Part shown: positions 1 through 5,182 of the stretch, piece by piece | Layout: each line of letters starts with the position of its first letter | Numbering within the stretch: the stretch's first letter is position 1 | DNA from: Bacteroidales bacterium | GTDB lineage: Bacteria > Bacteroidota > Bacteroidia > Bacteroidales > UBA3824 | Direction of reading: 5' to 3' | NCBI GenBank assembly: GCA_017530465.1 | Contig: JAFXMJ010000041.1 | Span: 1 to 5,182, forward strand | Length of the DNA stretch: 5,182 nucleotides | Translations under genes and position numbers: made by a program | Notes under the pieces: generated by a model | Seen by the model: only the letters and a program-made list of their open reading frames with translations | The model's database searches: none | Told to the model about the DNA's origin: nothing

Positions 1-486
1 AAGAAGCAGTTGAAGAATCCGAAAGTATATTTTGACCTCTCAAAGCCGGCAATCATCGACATCAACAGAATCAAACAGTTGATGCCTCACCGCTATCCGT
101 TCTTGCTCGTTGACAAAATCATCGAAATCTCTGACCACGACATCGTTGGCATCAAGAATATCACCTTCAACGAGCCTCAGTTTATGGGACACTTCCCCGA
201 CGAACCAGTAATGCCGGGCGTGCTTCTCATCGAGGCAATGGCTCAGACTGGCGGCATCCTCGTGCTCAATAGCGTTGACGAGCCGGAGCATTACTCCACA
301 TATTTCGCCAAGATCGACAAGGTGAAGTTCAAAAACAAGGTAGTTCCGGGCGACACGCTCGTGTTCCACCTCGAATTTACCGAACCAATCCGCCGTGGCA
401 TCGTGATGATGAAGGGACAGACCTTCGTGAACGGCTCTGTGGTCTGCGAGGGCGAATTTGTTGCAATGGTAACCAAAAACAGATAA
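1..486 (+). CDS. fabZ: FabZ domain (3-hydroxyacyl-ACP dehydratase), C-terminal part of a probable bifunctional LpxC-FabZ; 5' end outside window
   Basis: This is the C-terminal 161 residues of a protein whose start lies left of the window. FabZ dehydrates (3R)-3-hydroxyacyl-ACP to trans-2-enoyl-ACP in cytosolic fatty acid synthesis. Seen: a hot-dog-fold FabZ domain with the PHRYPFLLVD motif, then GHFPDEPVMPG and LIEAMAQ. The catalytic His is encoded at 190-192 and the Glu at 232-234. The usual HFPG Gly is Asp here. The frame is open to base 1. Before the domain there is only a linker (KKQLKNPKVYFDLSKPAI), with no ATG; a TTG at 10 is the only nearby alternative start, and the first ATG, at 82, would cut into the domain. 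Known: in Bacteroidota FabZ is usually fused behind LpxC, the UDP-3-O-acyl-GlcNAc deacetylase of lipid A synthesis. The fusion is therefore inferred from the open frame, the linker and the adjacent lpxA. A stand-alone FabZ starting at the TTG is less likely. Confidence 0.9.
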   Translation, partial: KKQLKNPKVYFDLSKPAIIDINRIKQLMPHRYPFLLVDKIIEISDHDIVGIKNITFNEPQFMGHFPDEPVMPGVLLIEAMAQTGGILVLNSVDEPEHYSTYFAKIDKVKFKNKVVPGDTLVFHLEFTEPIRRGIVMMKGQTFVNGSVVCEGEFVAMVTKNR

Positions 487-490
487 TCAA

Positions 491-1273
491 ATGATACACC
501 AATTAACCGAAATAAACCCAAACGCCAAAATCGGCAAGGACGTTGAAATTGGCCCCTTTTGCGTCATCGACGACGACGTGGAGATAGGCGACGGCTGCAA
601 GATTATCAGCCACGTCCACATCTTCCCCGGCACGCGCCTCGGCAAAAACAACCGTATTTTCCCGGGCGCGTCCATCGGCGCAGTGCCGCAGGACTTGAAG
701 TTTGTGGGCGAATACACTACGCTTGAAGTCGGCGACAACAACACCATCCGCGAGTGCGTAACCCTCAACCGTGGCACGGCGTCCAAGGGCAAGACCGTAA
801 TCGGCTCCAACAACCTCATTATGGCGTACTGCCACATCGGCCACGACTGTGTGCTCGGCGACAAAATCGTGATGAGCAACGCCACGCAAGTGGCTGGCGA
901 AGTGCATATAGACGATTGGGCTGTCATCGGCGGCGGCACGTGCATACCGCAGTTTTCGATGATAGGCAAGCACTCAATGACTTCTGGTATGTCGGGTGTC
1001 AACAAGGACGTGCCGCCGTTTGCATACGCTGGACGCACGCCGATACAGTATTGCGGCATCAACATCGTCGGTATGACGCGCCGTGGTTTCAAGCCCGAAC
1101 AGATTGAGGCGGTGAAAAACATCTACCGCATCATCTATCAGAGCGGATTGAACCTGACCAAGGCTGTCGAAAAAATCAAAGAGGAGATTCCTCAGTGCGA
1201 GGAGCGCGACGAAATCCTCAATTTCATCGCAACATCGCAGCACGGCATACTCAAAGGCCCAAAACTCGACTAA
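491..1273 (+). CDS. lpxA: LpxA, acyl-ACP--UDP-N-acetylglucosamine O-acyltransferase
   Basis: LpxA catalyses the first step of lipid A synthesis, moving a 3-hydroxyacyl chain from ACP to the 3-OH of UDP-GlcNAc, in the cytosol as a homotrimer. The 260 residues match the family length (E. coli 262). Residues 1 to about 180 show hexapeptide repeats of the left-handed beta-helix (IGKDVEIGPFCVI, VEIGDG and so on). The QDLK motif (67-70) corresponds to E. coli Asp74/Lys76 for nucleotide binding. H118 in CHIGHDC matches catalytic His125, and H115 matches His122. The C-terminal helical region starts near the GMTRRGF motif. By hand alignment, E. coli His144 and His160 are replaced by E137 and P153, while G166 matches Gly173, part of the acyl-chain ruler. 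The ATG lies 4 bases after the fabZ stop with no Shine-Dalgarno, which suggests one operon with coupled translation. LpxA is favoured over LpxD because there is no N-terminal LpxD domain and the LpxA motifs are complete. Confidence 0.96.
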   Translation: MIHQLTEINPNAKIGKDVEIGPFCVIDDDVEIGDGCKIISHVHIFPGTRLGKNNRIFPGASIGAVPQDLKFVGEYTTLEVGDNNTIRECVTLNRGTASKGKTVIGSNNLIMAYCHIGHDCVLGDKIVMSNATQVAGEVHIDDWAVIGGGTCIPQFSMIGKHSMTSGMSGVNKDVPPFAYAGRTPIQYCGINIVGMTRRGFKPEQIEAVKNIYRIIYQSGLNLTKAVEKIKEEIPQCEERDEILNFIATSQHGILKGPKLD

Positions 1274-1279
1274 ACAGCG

Positions 1280-2044
1280 ATGGTGGAGATTTGCAGCCTT
1301 GCGTCCGGCAGCAATGGCAATTGTTATTATATAGGCGACGACAACGAGGCGGTAATCATTGACGCAGGGATAGGTTGGAGGCGGTTTTCAGACAGAATGA
1401 AGGCCGCCGGGCTTGACGTATGCCGCGTCCGTGCGTTGTTTGTAACCCACGAACACCGCGACCACAGCGGCAGCGCAAAGGTGCTGTCGCGCAAACTCGC
1501 CGTCCCAGTCTATACCACTTTCGGCACTTACAACCGTATTTACAAGCATCACCGCCCCCTTGACTTCCACAATATCGCTTCTGCGTCGGTCGCCAAGGTG
1601 GGCAACAATATCCGTGTCGTCTCGTTCCCGAAACAGCACGATGCCGCCGAGCCTATTAGTTTCCGCATCGAAATCGGTGGGCATTGCATCGGCGTGATGA
1701 CCGACATTGGAGTTGCCGACGACGAGGTCTGCAAAAATTTCAGCAAGTGCGACGCTTGTTTTCTCGAATCTAATTACGACCCCAAGATGCTCGCCGAAGG
1801 CCCTTACGCGCCGCACCTCAAAGAGCGCATTGCTTCCAATATAGGTCATCTCTCCAACTTGCAATCCAGTTCCCTTGTCCGCGACCACGCCAACCCAAAT
1901 CTGACGTGCCTGATTCTCTCCCACATCTCTGCGGACAACAATTGCTCCGAAAAAGTCCTCGAAGCCTTCAATCCCTTCAAGGACAAGTACAAGATAATCC
2001 TTGCGTCGCGGTATGAGTGCGGCGAGGTGGTAAGGATAGGATAG
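1280..2044 (+). CDS. MBL-fold metallo-hydrolase, YycJ/WalJ-like
   Basis: This 254-residue cytosolic protein has the metallo-beta-lactamase fold. Seen: the N-terminal SLASGSNGNCYYIG strand-turn typical of the YycJ/WalJ group, D28-A-G, the metal-binding H57-E-H59-R-D61-H62 motif, then QH120DA, TD142IG, LESNYDPKML (162-171), the GPYAPHLKERI stretch, GHLSN (189-193) and LSH215IS with NN shortly after. All expected metal ligands are therefore present and the enzyme should be active. Known: related proteins in Firmicutes sit beside the WalRK two-component genes and some have been reported as exonucleases; the true substrate in Bacteroidota is not known to me. The ATG is 6 bases after the lpxA stop with no ribosome binding site, so the gene is probably read as part of the lipid A operon. 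GGATA occurs three times at the 3' end, and a second in-frame TAG follows the stop at 2048-2050. No T-tract terminator follows; only the palindromes downstream. Confidence 0.88.
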   Translation: MVEICSLASGSNGNCYYIGDDNEAVIIDAGIGWRRFSDRMKAAGLDVCRVRALFVTHEHRDHSGSAKVLSRKLAVPVYTTFGTYNRIYKHHRPLDFHNIASASVAKVGNNIRVVSFPKQHDAAEPISFRIEIGGHCIGVMTDIGVADDEVCKNFSKCDACFLESNYDPKMLAEGPYAPHLKERIASNIGHLSNLQSSSLVRDHANPNLTCLILSHISADNNCSEKVLEAFNPFKDKYKIILASRYECGEVVRIG

Positions 2045-2070
2045 GGATAGTTGTAGGCTATATTTACACC

Positions 2071-2118
2071 GATAATCAACGGAATCTACCTAAAAAACAT
2101 ACGATTCCGTTGATTATC
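2071..2118. repeat. Palindromic unit 1 (16-bp inverted repeat, 16-nt loop)
   Basis: The left arm GATAATCAACGGAATC (2071-2086) and right arm GATTCCGTTGATTATC (2103-2118) are perfect reverse complements around a 16-nt A-rich loop (2087-2102). The unit begins 26 bases after the stop of the hydrolase gene. No T-tract follows on either strand, so it does not look like an intrinsic terminator. As RNA it would be a long stem-loop that could protect the 3' end of the operon transcript; as DNA it could be a binding site for a symmetric protein. No flanking target duplication is visible. Confidence 0.93.
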
Positions 2119-2143
2119 CATCAAAAAAACGCCATTTTCGAGA

Positions 2144-2191
2144 GATAATCAACGGAATCTACCTAAAAAATATGCGATTCCGTTGATTATC
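2144..2191. repeat. Palindromic unit 2, near-identical copy of unit 1; arms extend to 18 bp (2142-2193)
   Basis: This is a direct repeat of unit 1 at a period of 73 bp. The four arms are identical across the two units, and the 16-nt loops differ at only 2 positions, giving 46 of 48 bases the same. In this copy the pairing runs two base pairs further outward, so the perfect arms are 2142-2159 and 2176-2193. The 25-bp spacer between units (2119-2143) is A-rich then T-rich and is not repeated. Because the arms are identical, the left arm of unit 1 can also pair with the right arm of unit 2. The right arm overlaps the promoter of the downstream ATPase gene. Confidence 0.93.
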
Positions 2192-2213
2192 TCGGAAATG
2201 TTTTGTAATTTTG
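2183..2213 (+). promoter_or_regulatory. Bacteroidota-type promoter of the ATPase gene, overlapping palindrome 2
   Basis: TAATTTTG at 2206-2213 fits the -7 consensus TAnnTTTG of the Bacteroidota sigma factor. TTG at 2183-2185, 20 bases upstream, fits the -33 element and lies inside the right arm of palindrome 2. Transcription would start near 2220, about 20 bases before the ATG at 2239. The leader is A-rich and lacks a Shine-Dalgarno sequence, as is usual in this phylum. A protein bound to the palindrome, or the palindrome extruded as a cruciform, would be expected to affect this promoter; that is inference. Confidence 0.65.
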
Positions 2214-2238
2214 CAGCGTAACCAAAATAGAAATTACT

Positions 2239-3660
2239 ATGCTCATAGGACGCAAAAAGGAACAGAAAACACTCAAAGGTCTTCTCAAAAGCGACAAATC
2301 GGAGTTTGTGGCGATATATGGACGGCGGCGCGTCGGCAAGACGTACCTCGTGAGGGAAACTTTTAATTACCGTTTTGCTTTCCAGCATACTGGTACTCAA
2401 AACGGCAGCAAGACGGTACAAATCAATGAGTTCGCAAAGTCGCTGCGCATCGCGGGAATGGAGGATGTTCCTACGATGAAAGATTGGTATGATGCATTTT
2501 TCGTATTAGGCAATTTTTTGGCAAGTCTGCCTGACGGCAAAAAAATAATTTTTATCGACGAACTTCCCTGGATGGACACGCCAAAATCTGACTTCGTTTC
2601 GGCTCTCGAACATTTTTGGAATGGTTGGGCGACAATGCGCACCGACATCATATTGATAGTGTGTGGCAGCGCGACGTCGTGGATTGTTAGCAAAATTGTA
2701 AAAAACTATGGTGGACTCCATAACCGATTGACACGCAAAATCTTCCTTGCGCCGTTCTCGTTGTATGAATGTGAATTGTTTGTCAAAAGCCGCGAATTGG
2801 TGATGACGCGCCGTCAAATCCTCGAAACATATATGGTACTTGGCGGCATCCCATACTATTGGACGTTTCTTTCCTCTGACCGTTCTTGGTCGCAGAATAT
2901 CGATGCAATGTTCTTTGACAAGGAAGCTCAACTTCAAGACGAGTTTAACGCGCTATATTCGTCGCTGTTCCGCAATCCAGAGCCTTACATTGATACAGTT
3001 ACAATTTTAGGTACAAAAAAAATCGGTATGACGCGCAGCGAAATTGTCAAGGAATTAGGTACAGACACAGGCAGCACGCTCACCAAAGTGCTTGACGATT
3101 TGGAACTTTGCGGTTTTATCACGGCATACAATTCCATTGGCAAGACCAAGAAAGACACTGTTTTCCAACTTACCGACAATTTCACGCTGTTTTATTTTAA
3201 GTTTATCCGCGAAAATAGGAAGCACGACAGCCAATTTTGGTCGCACTCTATCAAAAAAACAGTTTATGCTGTATGGAGTGGGCTTGCATTTGAGCGGGTA
3301 TGTTTTCAACATATTCCCCAAATCAACAAGGCACTTGGCATCTCGGGTGTTGTAAGTAGCACATATTCGTGGATTTACCGTGCTCAAAACGAACAAGAAT
3401 CTGGTGTTCAGATAGATATGCTCCTCGACCGCGACGACGATGTAATCAACCTTTGTGAAATGAAATTTTCGTCAGACGAATACGAAATCACCAAGAGTTA
3501 TGACGCCGAACTCCGCCGCAAGGCTCGTGTTTTCTCCGCCAAGACCAACACAAAAAAAGCCGTAACTACCGTAATGATAACCACATACGGTCTCGTCCAA
3601 AACGCCTACGCCGCCGACATACAAAATCAGGTAACGATGGAGGATTTGTTTGAGAAGTAA
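2239..3660 (+). CDS. AAA ATPase, PF01637 type with C-terminal DUF234 / PD-(D/E)xK-like domain
   Basis: This 473-residue protein is of the archaeal-ATPase/STAND-related group common in Bacteroidales; its cellular role is not established. Seen in order: N-terminal IGRKKE; Walker A G28-RRRVG-K34-T35; Walker B IIFID107-E108 followed by LPWMD; a sensor-like CGSATSW (142-148); and GGLHNRLTRK (158-167) with the LAPF segment typical of the family. A helical region contains YMVLGGIPYYW (198-208). A winged-helix-like stretch covers about 250-295 (MTRSEIVKELG, then TKVLDDLELCGFI). The C-terminal domain shows E352, D393 (VQIDMLL) and E407-M-K409 (LCEMKF), which matches a PD-(D/E)xK nuclease core. Length is normal for the family and all motifs look intact. 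The ATG gives the conserved MLIGRKKE start. It stands alone between its own promoter and terminator, and by eye is more A/T-rich than lpxA. Horizontal acquisition is possible but unproven. Confidence 0.9.
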   Translation: MLIGRKKEQKTLKGLLKSDKSEFVAIYGRRRVGKTYLVRETFNYRFAFQHTGTQNGSKTVQINEFAKSLRIAGMEDVPTMKDWYDAFFVLGNFLASLPDGKKIIFIDELPWMDTPKSDFVSALEHFWNGWATMRTDIILIVCGSATSWIVSKIVKNYGGLHNRLTRKIFLAPFSLYECELFVKSRELVMTRRQILETYMVLGGIPYYWTFLSSDRSWSQNIDAMFFDKEAQLQDEFNALYSSLFRNPEPYIDTVTILGTKKIGMTRSEIVKELGTDTGSTLTKVLDDLELCGFITAYNSIGKTKKDTVFQLTDNFTLFYFKFIRENRKHDSQFWSHSIKKTVYAVWSGLAFERVCFQHIPQINKALGISGVVSSTYSWIYRAQNEQESGVQIDMLLDRDDDVINLCEMKFSSDEYEITKSYDAELRRKARVFSAKTNTKKAVTTVMITTYGLVQNAYAADIQNQVTMEDLFEK

Positions 3661-3662
3661 TC

Positions 3663-3700
3663 AAAAAAAACAGCCGCGATTTTCGTCGCGGCTGTTTTTT
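3663..3700. terminator. Bidirectional intrinsic terminator between convergent genes
   Basis: CAGCCGCGA (3671-3679) and TCGCGGCTG (3686-3694) form a perfect 9-bp G/C-rich stem around a 6-nt loop. A run of eight A (3663-3670) precedes it and six T (3695-3700) follow it. Read on + it ends the ATPase transcript, starting 2 bases after that stop codon; read on - it gives a T8 tail and ends the phosphatase transcript, whose stop is 35 bases away. Confidence 0.93.
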
Positions 3701-3735
3701 ATATATGATTTGTGTCGTATGTACTTCGTGGAAGT

Positions 3736-4518
3736 TTACTTCAATTCCACCGTACTTGGCTTAATTTTGCCGGCTTTTTTGAGTTTTGCGAACTCTTCCT
3801 TGGCTTTTGCGAGTTGTTTTTGGAAGGCGGCGTTTGAGTGAAGGGCGGCTACTGTGGCGGCTGCCATAATGCGACCAGCCTGAATGTCGGAGTCGTAATG
3901 AGCACCAACGATTTTGCGGCTCTCGCCTATTTCGTAACCACGCTTGATGATTTCGTTCTGGTGTTCGGGATTGATTTCTGCAAGAATCAAAGCCGCTGCA
4001 AAACCATAGCAACTGTGTCCCGACGGATACGAACCGCTGTTGCGTATGTGTTCCTCCTCGTCTGGTGTGCTGGTGTGGTCGTTGAAGAATACAAACGGGC
4101 GCGTCCTCTTGTAATAGTTTTTGGCAGCCTTGGGTGCAATGCCACCCGCATCGCGACCAATGGAACGGACAAGTGTGAATATTTCAGGTGCGTTTTCGAG
4201 AGTGATGGGCGTGCCAAACACTTCGCCGAATGCGTTGTTCATGCCCTGAAGTCCGTCGAGCGTAACGTCAGAAATCGCCTGCTGTCCACGCTCGGTGTTG
4301 CGGAGATTTTTGCCCCAATAGTACTGGAATTGGTCGTTGAGGAATTGAACGCTATTGAATTCCGGATGCACAGGAAGAATGTAGAGGCTGTTGGGTACCT
4401 CCTCCGTTTTGAGGTATTCTTGTTGTACGATGTCGGTCTTGCCGGGTACGGTGTTGTTTTGAGCCGTCGCGCCTGCAAATGCAAGCACCATTGATATTAG
4501 TAAAAGTCTCTTTTTCAT
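3736..4518 (-). CDS. Secreted class A non-specific acid phosphatase (PAP2 superfamily, PhoN-like)
   Basis: This 260-residue enzyme should hydrolyse phosphomonoesters in the periplasm through a phosphohistidine intermediate. Seen: a signal peptide with MKKR, a hydrophobic core and a likely type I cleavage after A17-T-A19. The mature part carries the PhoN-like N-terminal segments SVQFLNDQ and LRNTERG (72-78). The full three-part active-site signature is present: K133-(x6)-R140-P141, GSYPS-G-H168 (162-168, the class A hallmark), and S200-R201-(x5)-H207-(x3)-D211. The final 30 or so residues are a Lys/Glu/Ala-rich helical tail, which is charged and has no sorting signal. The start is fixed by the signal peptide and by the -7 element upstream. 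It is a single-gene unit with terminator at 3663-3700, convergent with the ATPase gene. A narrower substrate, such as lipid phosphates or nucleotides, cannot be excluded, but the class A motif set argues for a soluble broad-range acid phosphatase. Confidence 0.94.
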   Translation of the reverse strand: MKKRLLLISMVLAFAGATAQNNTVPGKTDIVQQEYLKTEEVPNSLYILPVHPEFNSVQFLNDQFQYYWGKNLRNTERGQQAISDVTLDGLQGMNNAFGEVFGTPITLENAPEIFTLVRSIGRDAGGIAPKAAKNYYKRTRPFVFFNDHTSTPDEEEHIRNSGSYPSGHSCYGFAAALILAEINPEHQNEIIKRGYEIGESRKIVGAHYDSDIQAGRIMAAATVAALHSNAAFQKQLAKAKEEFAKLKKAGKIKPSTVELK

Positions 4519-4550
4519 GGTATTTAGGATTTCCGATTAATATTCGGGTG

Positions 4551-4558
4551 CAAATTTA
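4551..4558 (-). promoter_or_regulatory. -7 element of the acid phosphatase promoter
   Basis: On the minus strand this reads TAAATTTG, a match to the Bacteroidota TAnnTTTG -7 element, ending 32 bases before the ATG at 4518. No TTG is seen at the expected -33 distance. Instead the upstream DNA on this strand is two long A-tracts (complement of the T runs at 4562-4569 and 4572-4578), which may act like an UP element. That role is inference. Confidence 0.6.
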
Positions 4559-4616
4559 ATATTTTTTTTGCTTTTTTTGTGCATTATTGCCGTCAAATCT
4601 TCAAAAAAAACTTACG

Positions 4617-4652
4617 AAAAAAGGGACGCCCACCGTTCAGCAGCCGTCCCTT
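4617..4652 (-). terminator. Intrinsic terminator of the acyl-CoA synthetase gene
   Basis: AAGGGACG (4621-4628) and CGTCCCTT (4645-4652) form a perfect 8-bp stem with a 16-nt loop. On the minus strand the stem runs into a stretch of six T (complement of 4617-4622), and it lies about 36 bases downstream of the synthetase stop codon. The loop is longer than usual, but position and polarity fit a terminator. The intergenic stretch 4519-4688 otherwise holds only the phosphatase promoter and A/T tracts. Confidence 0.75.
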
Positions 4653-4688
4653 CGACAATTTATCTATCATGAATGCAACTAAAAATAC

Positions 4689-5182
4689 TTATTTTGAAGC
4701 CCTGTCCTGCAAGTAGATGGCATCGATGATGTCCTTGTACTTGGTGGCGATGGCTTTGCGTTTTAACTTTTGGGTCTGAGTGAGTTCGCCGCCGTCGGCT
4801 GTCCAAACGTCTGGCACTACGTGGAATTTCGCAATCTGCTCCACCTTGCCGATGGTTTTGTTGACCTTTTGAATTTCGTCATCAATGAGGGCGATTACCT
4901 CGGGTCTGGCGGCTATATCGCTGTTGGAAAGACTGTTGGCATCGATACCAATGCCTCCCAAATATATCTTCAACGCCTCAAAATCGGGCGAGATGAGCGC
5001 GGAGGCAAATTTTTGGTTTTCGCCCACCATGCAGATTTGCGAGATGTATTGCGATTCCTTAGCCTTGCCCTCAATCATTGCCGGAGCGATGTATTTGCCG
5101 GACGAAGTTTTAAAAATTTCCTTTTTCCTGTCGGTAATGTGGAGATAATTACCCTCCGACAAATATCCAACGTCGCCGGTGT
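4689..5182 (-). CDS. Long-chain fatty acid--CoA ligase (AMP-forming), C-terminal part; 5' end outside window
   Basis: The last 163 residues of an ANL-superfamily adenylating enzyme are present; the family is usually about 600 residues, so most of the N-terminal adenylation domain lies beyond the right edge. The enzyme activates fatty acids to acyl-AMP and then acyl-CoA. Seen, numbering from the edge: TGDVGYL (1-7), then the hinge motif D17-R-K-K-E21 followed by IFKTSSGKYIAP, and near the end LTQTQ-K138-LKRK, where K138 is probably the catalytic lysine of the mobile C-terminal domain. These motifs match the long-chain acyl-CoA synthetase branch (eukaryote-like ACSL/FAA type) rather than acetyl-CoA synthetase. 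The frame continues to the window edge, and the apparent TTG start near 5162 is only an internal Leu codon. The stop is followed by the hairpin terminator at 4617-4652. Medium- or very-long-chain specificity cannot be judged from this fragment. Confidence 0.92.
   Translation of the reverse strand, partial: TGDVGYLSEGNYLHITDRKKEIFKTSSGKYIAPAMIEGKAKESQYISQICMVGENQKFASALISPDFEALKIYLGGIGIDANSLSNSDIAARPEVIALIDDEIQKVNKTIGKVEQIAKFHVVPDVWTADGGELTQTQKLKRKAIATKYKDIIDAIYLQDRASK

Noticed and set aside
487..1122. Long open frame (211 codons) on the minus strand opposite lpxA
   Set aside because: It is a mirror of the biased codon use of lpxA, whose motifs are unambiguous. The translation shows no recognisable domain and no promoter of its own.
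1388..1924. 178-codon minus-strand frame opposite the hydrolase gene
   Set aside because: The plus strand has complete metal-binding motifs in order; the antisense frame shows no family features.
2071..2193. CRISPR array
   Set aside because: There are only two repeat units, each a long perfect palindrome with a loop, and a single 25-bp spacer; no cas gene is present. The geometry is that of paired palindromes.
2071..3735. Insertion sequence or transposon with the palindromes as ends
   Set aside because: No copy of the palindrome occurs downstream of the ATPase gene, no target duplication is seen, and the protein has no transposase motif.
3723..3735. Small hairpin ACTTC-GTG-GAAGT next to the phosphatase stop codon
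   Set aside because: It has only 5 base pairs and no T-tract; the strong terminator 25 bases away explains transcript ending.
3650..3841. Possible small plus-strand gene of 63 codons, hydrophobic in part
   Set aside because: It overlaps the ATPase end, runs through the terminator hairpin and then lies antisense to the phosphatase. The hydrophobic part is the complement of a Lys/Ala-rich coding stretch.
3838..4494. 218-codon open frame on the plus strand opposite the phosphatase gene
   Set aside because: The minus strand carries a full signal peptide and all three phosphatase motifs, so the plus frame is a shadow; it also begins just past the bidirectional terminator without a promoter.

Overview
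The window looks like chromosomal DNA of a Bacteroidales/Bacteroidota bacterium. Four things point there: a FabZ domain that reads in frame from upstream coding sequence (as in the LpxC-FabZ fusion of this phylum) followed directly by lpxA; -7 elements of the TAnnTTTG type before two genes; the near absence of Shine-Dalgarno sequences; and an AAA ATPase of the PF01637/DUF234 type, a family often present in many copies in these genomes. Genus cannot be read from the sequence.

Layout. Bases 1-2044 (+ strand) are the end of a tightly packed lipid A operon: the C-terminal FabZ part of LpxC-FabZ (cut by the left edge), then lpxA 4 bases later, then a YycJ/WalJ-type metallo-beta-lactamase-fold hydrolase 6 bases later. 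Bases 2045-2238 are intergenic and hold two nearly identical 48-bp units, each a perfect inverted repeat with 16-bp arms around a 16-nt A-rich loop, 73 bp apart. A Bacteroidota-type promoter follows, and its -33 element falls inside the last palindrome arm. Bases 2239-3660 (+) encode the ATPase, with an intact Walker A and B and a C-terminal PD-(D/E)xK-like motif. A strong hairpin at 3663-3700 with A/T tracts on both sides can end transcription from both directions. Bases 3736-4518 (- strand) encode a secreted class A (PhoN-type) acid phosphatase with its own promoter. After a further terminator, bases 4689-5182 (- strand) are the C-terminal part of a long-chain acyl-CoA synthetase (AMP-forming) cut by the right edge.

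How the genes work together. FabZ supplies the fatty acid elongation cycle, while LpxC and LpxA act at the first two steps of lipid A synthesis from UDP-GlcNAc and 3-hydroxyacyl-ACP. The hydrolase is co-transcribed by position, but its substrate is unknown. The ATPase with its palindromes and terminator forms a self-contained, more A/T-rich single-gene unit set between housekeeping genes. The phosphatase and acyl-CoA synthetase are separate transcription units on the other strand.

Most of the window is ordinary. The part most worth a second look is the paired palindrome/promoter arrangement in front of the ATPase gene. I see no complete new defence or mobile system here.
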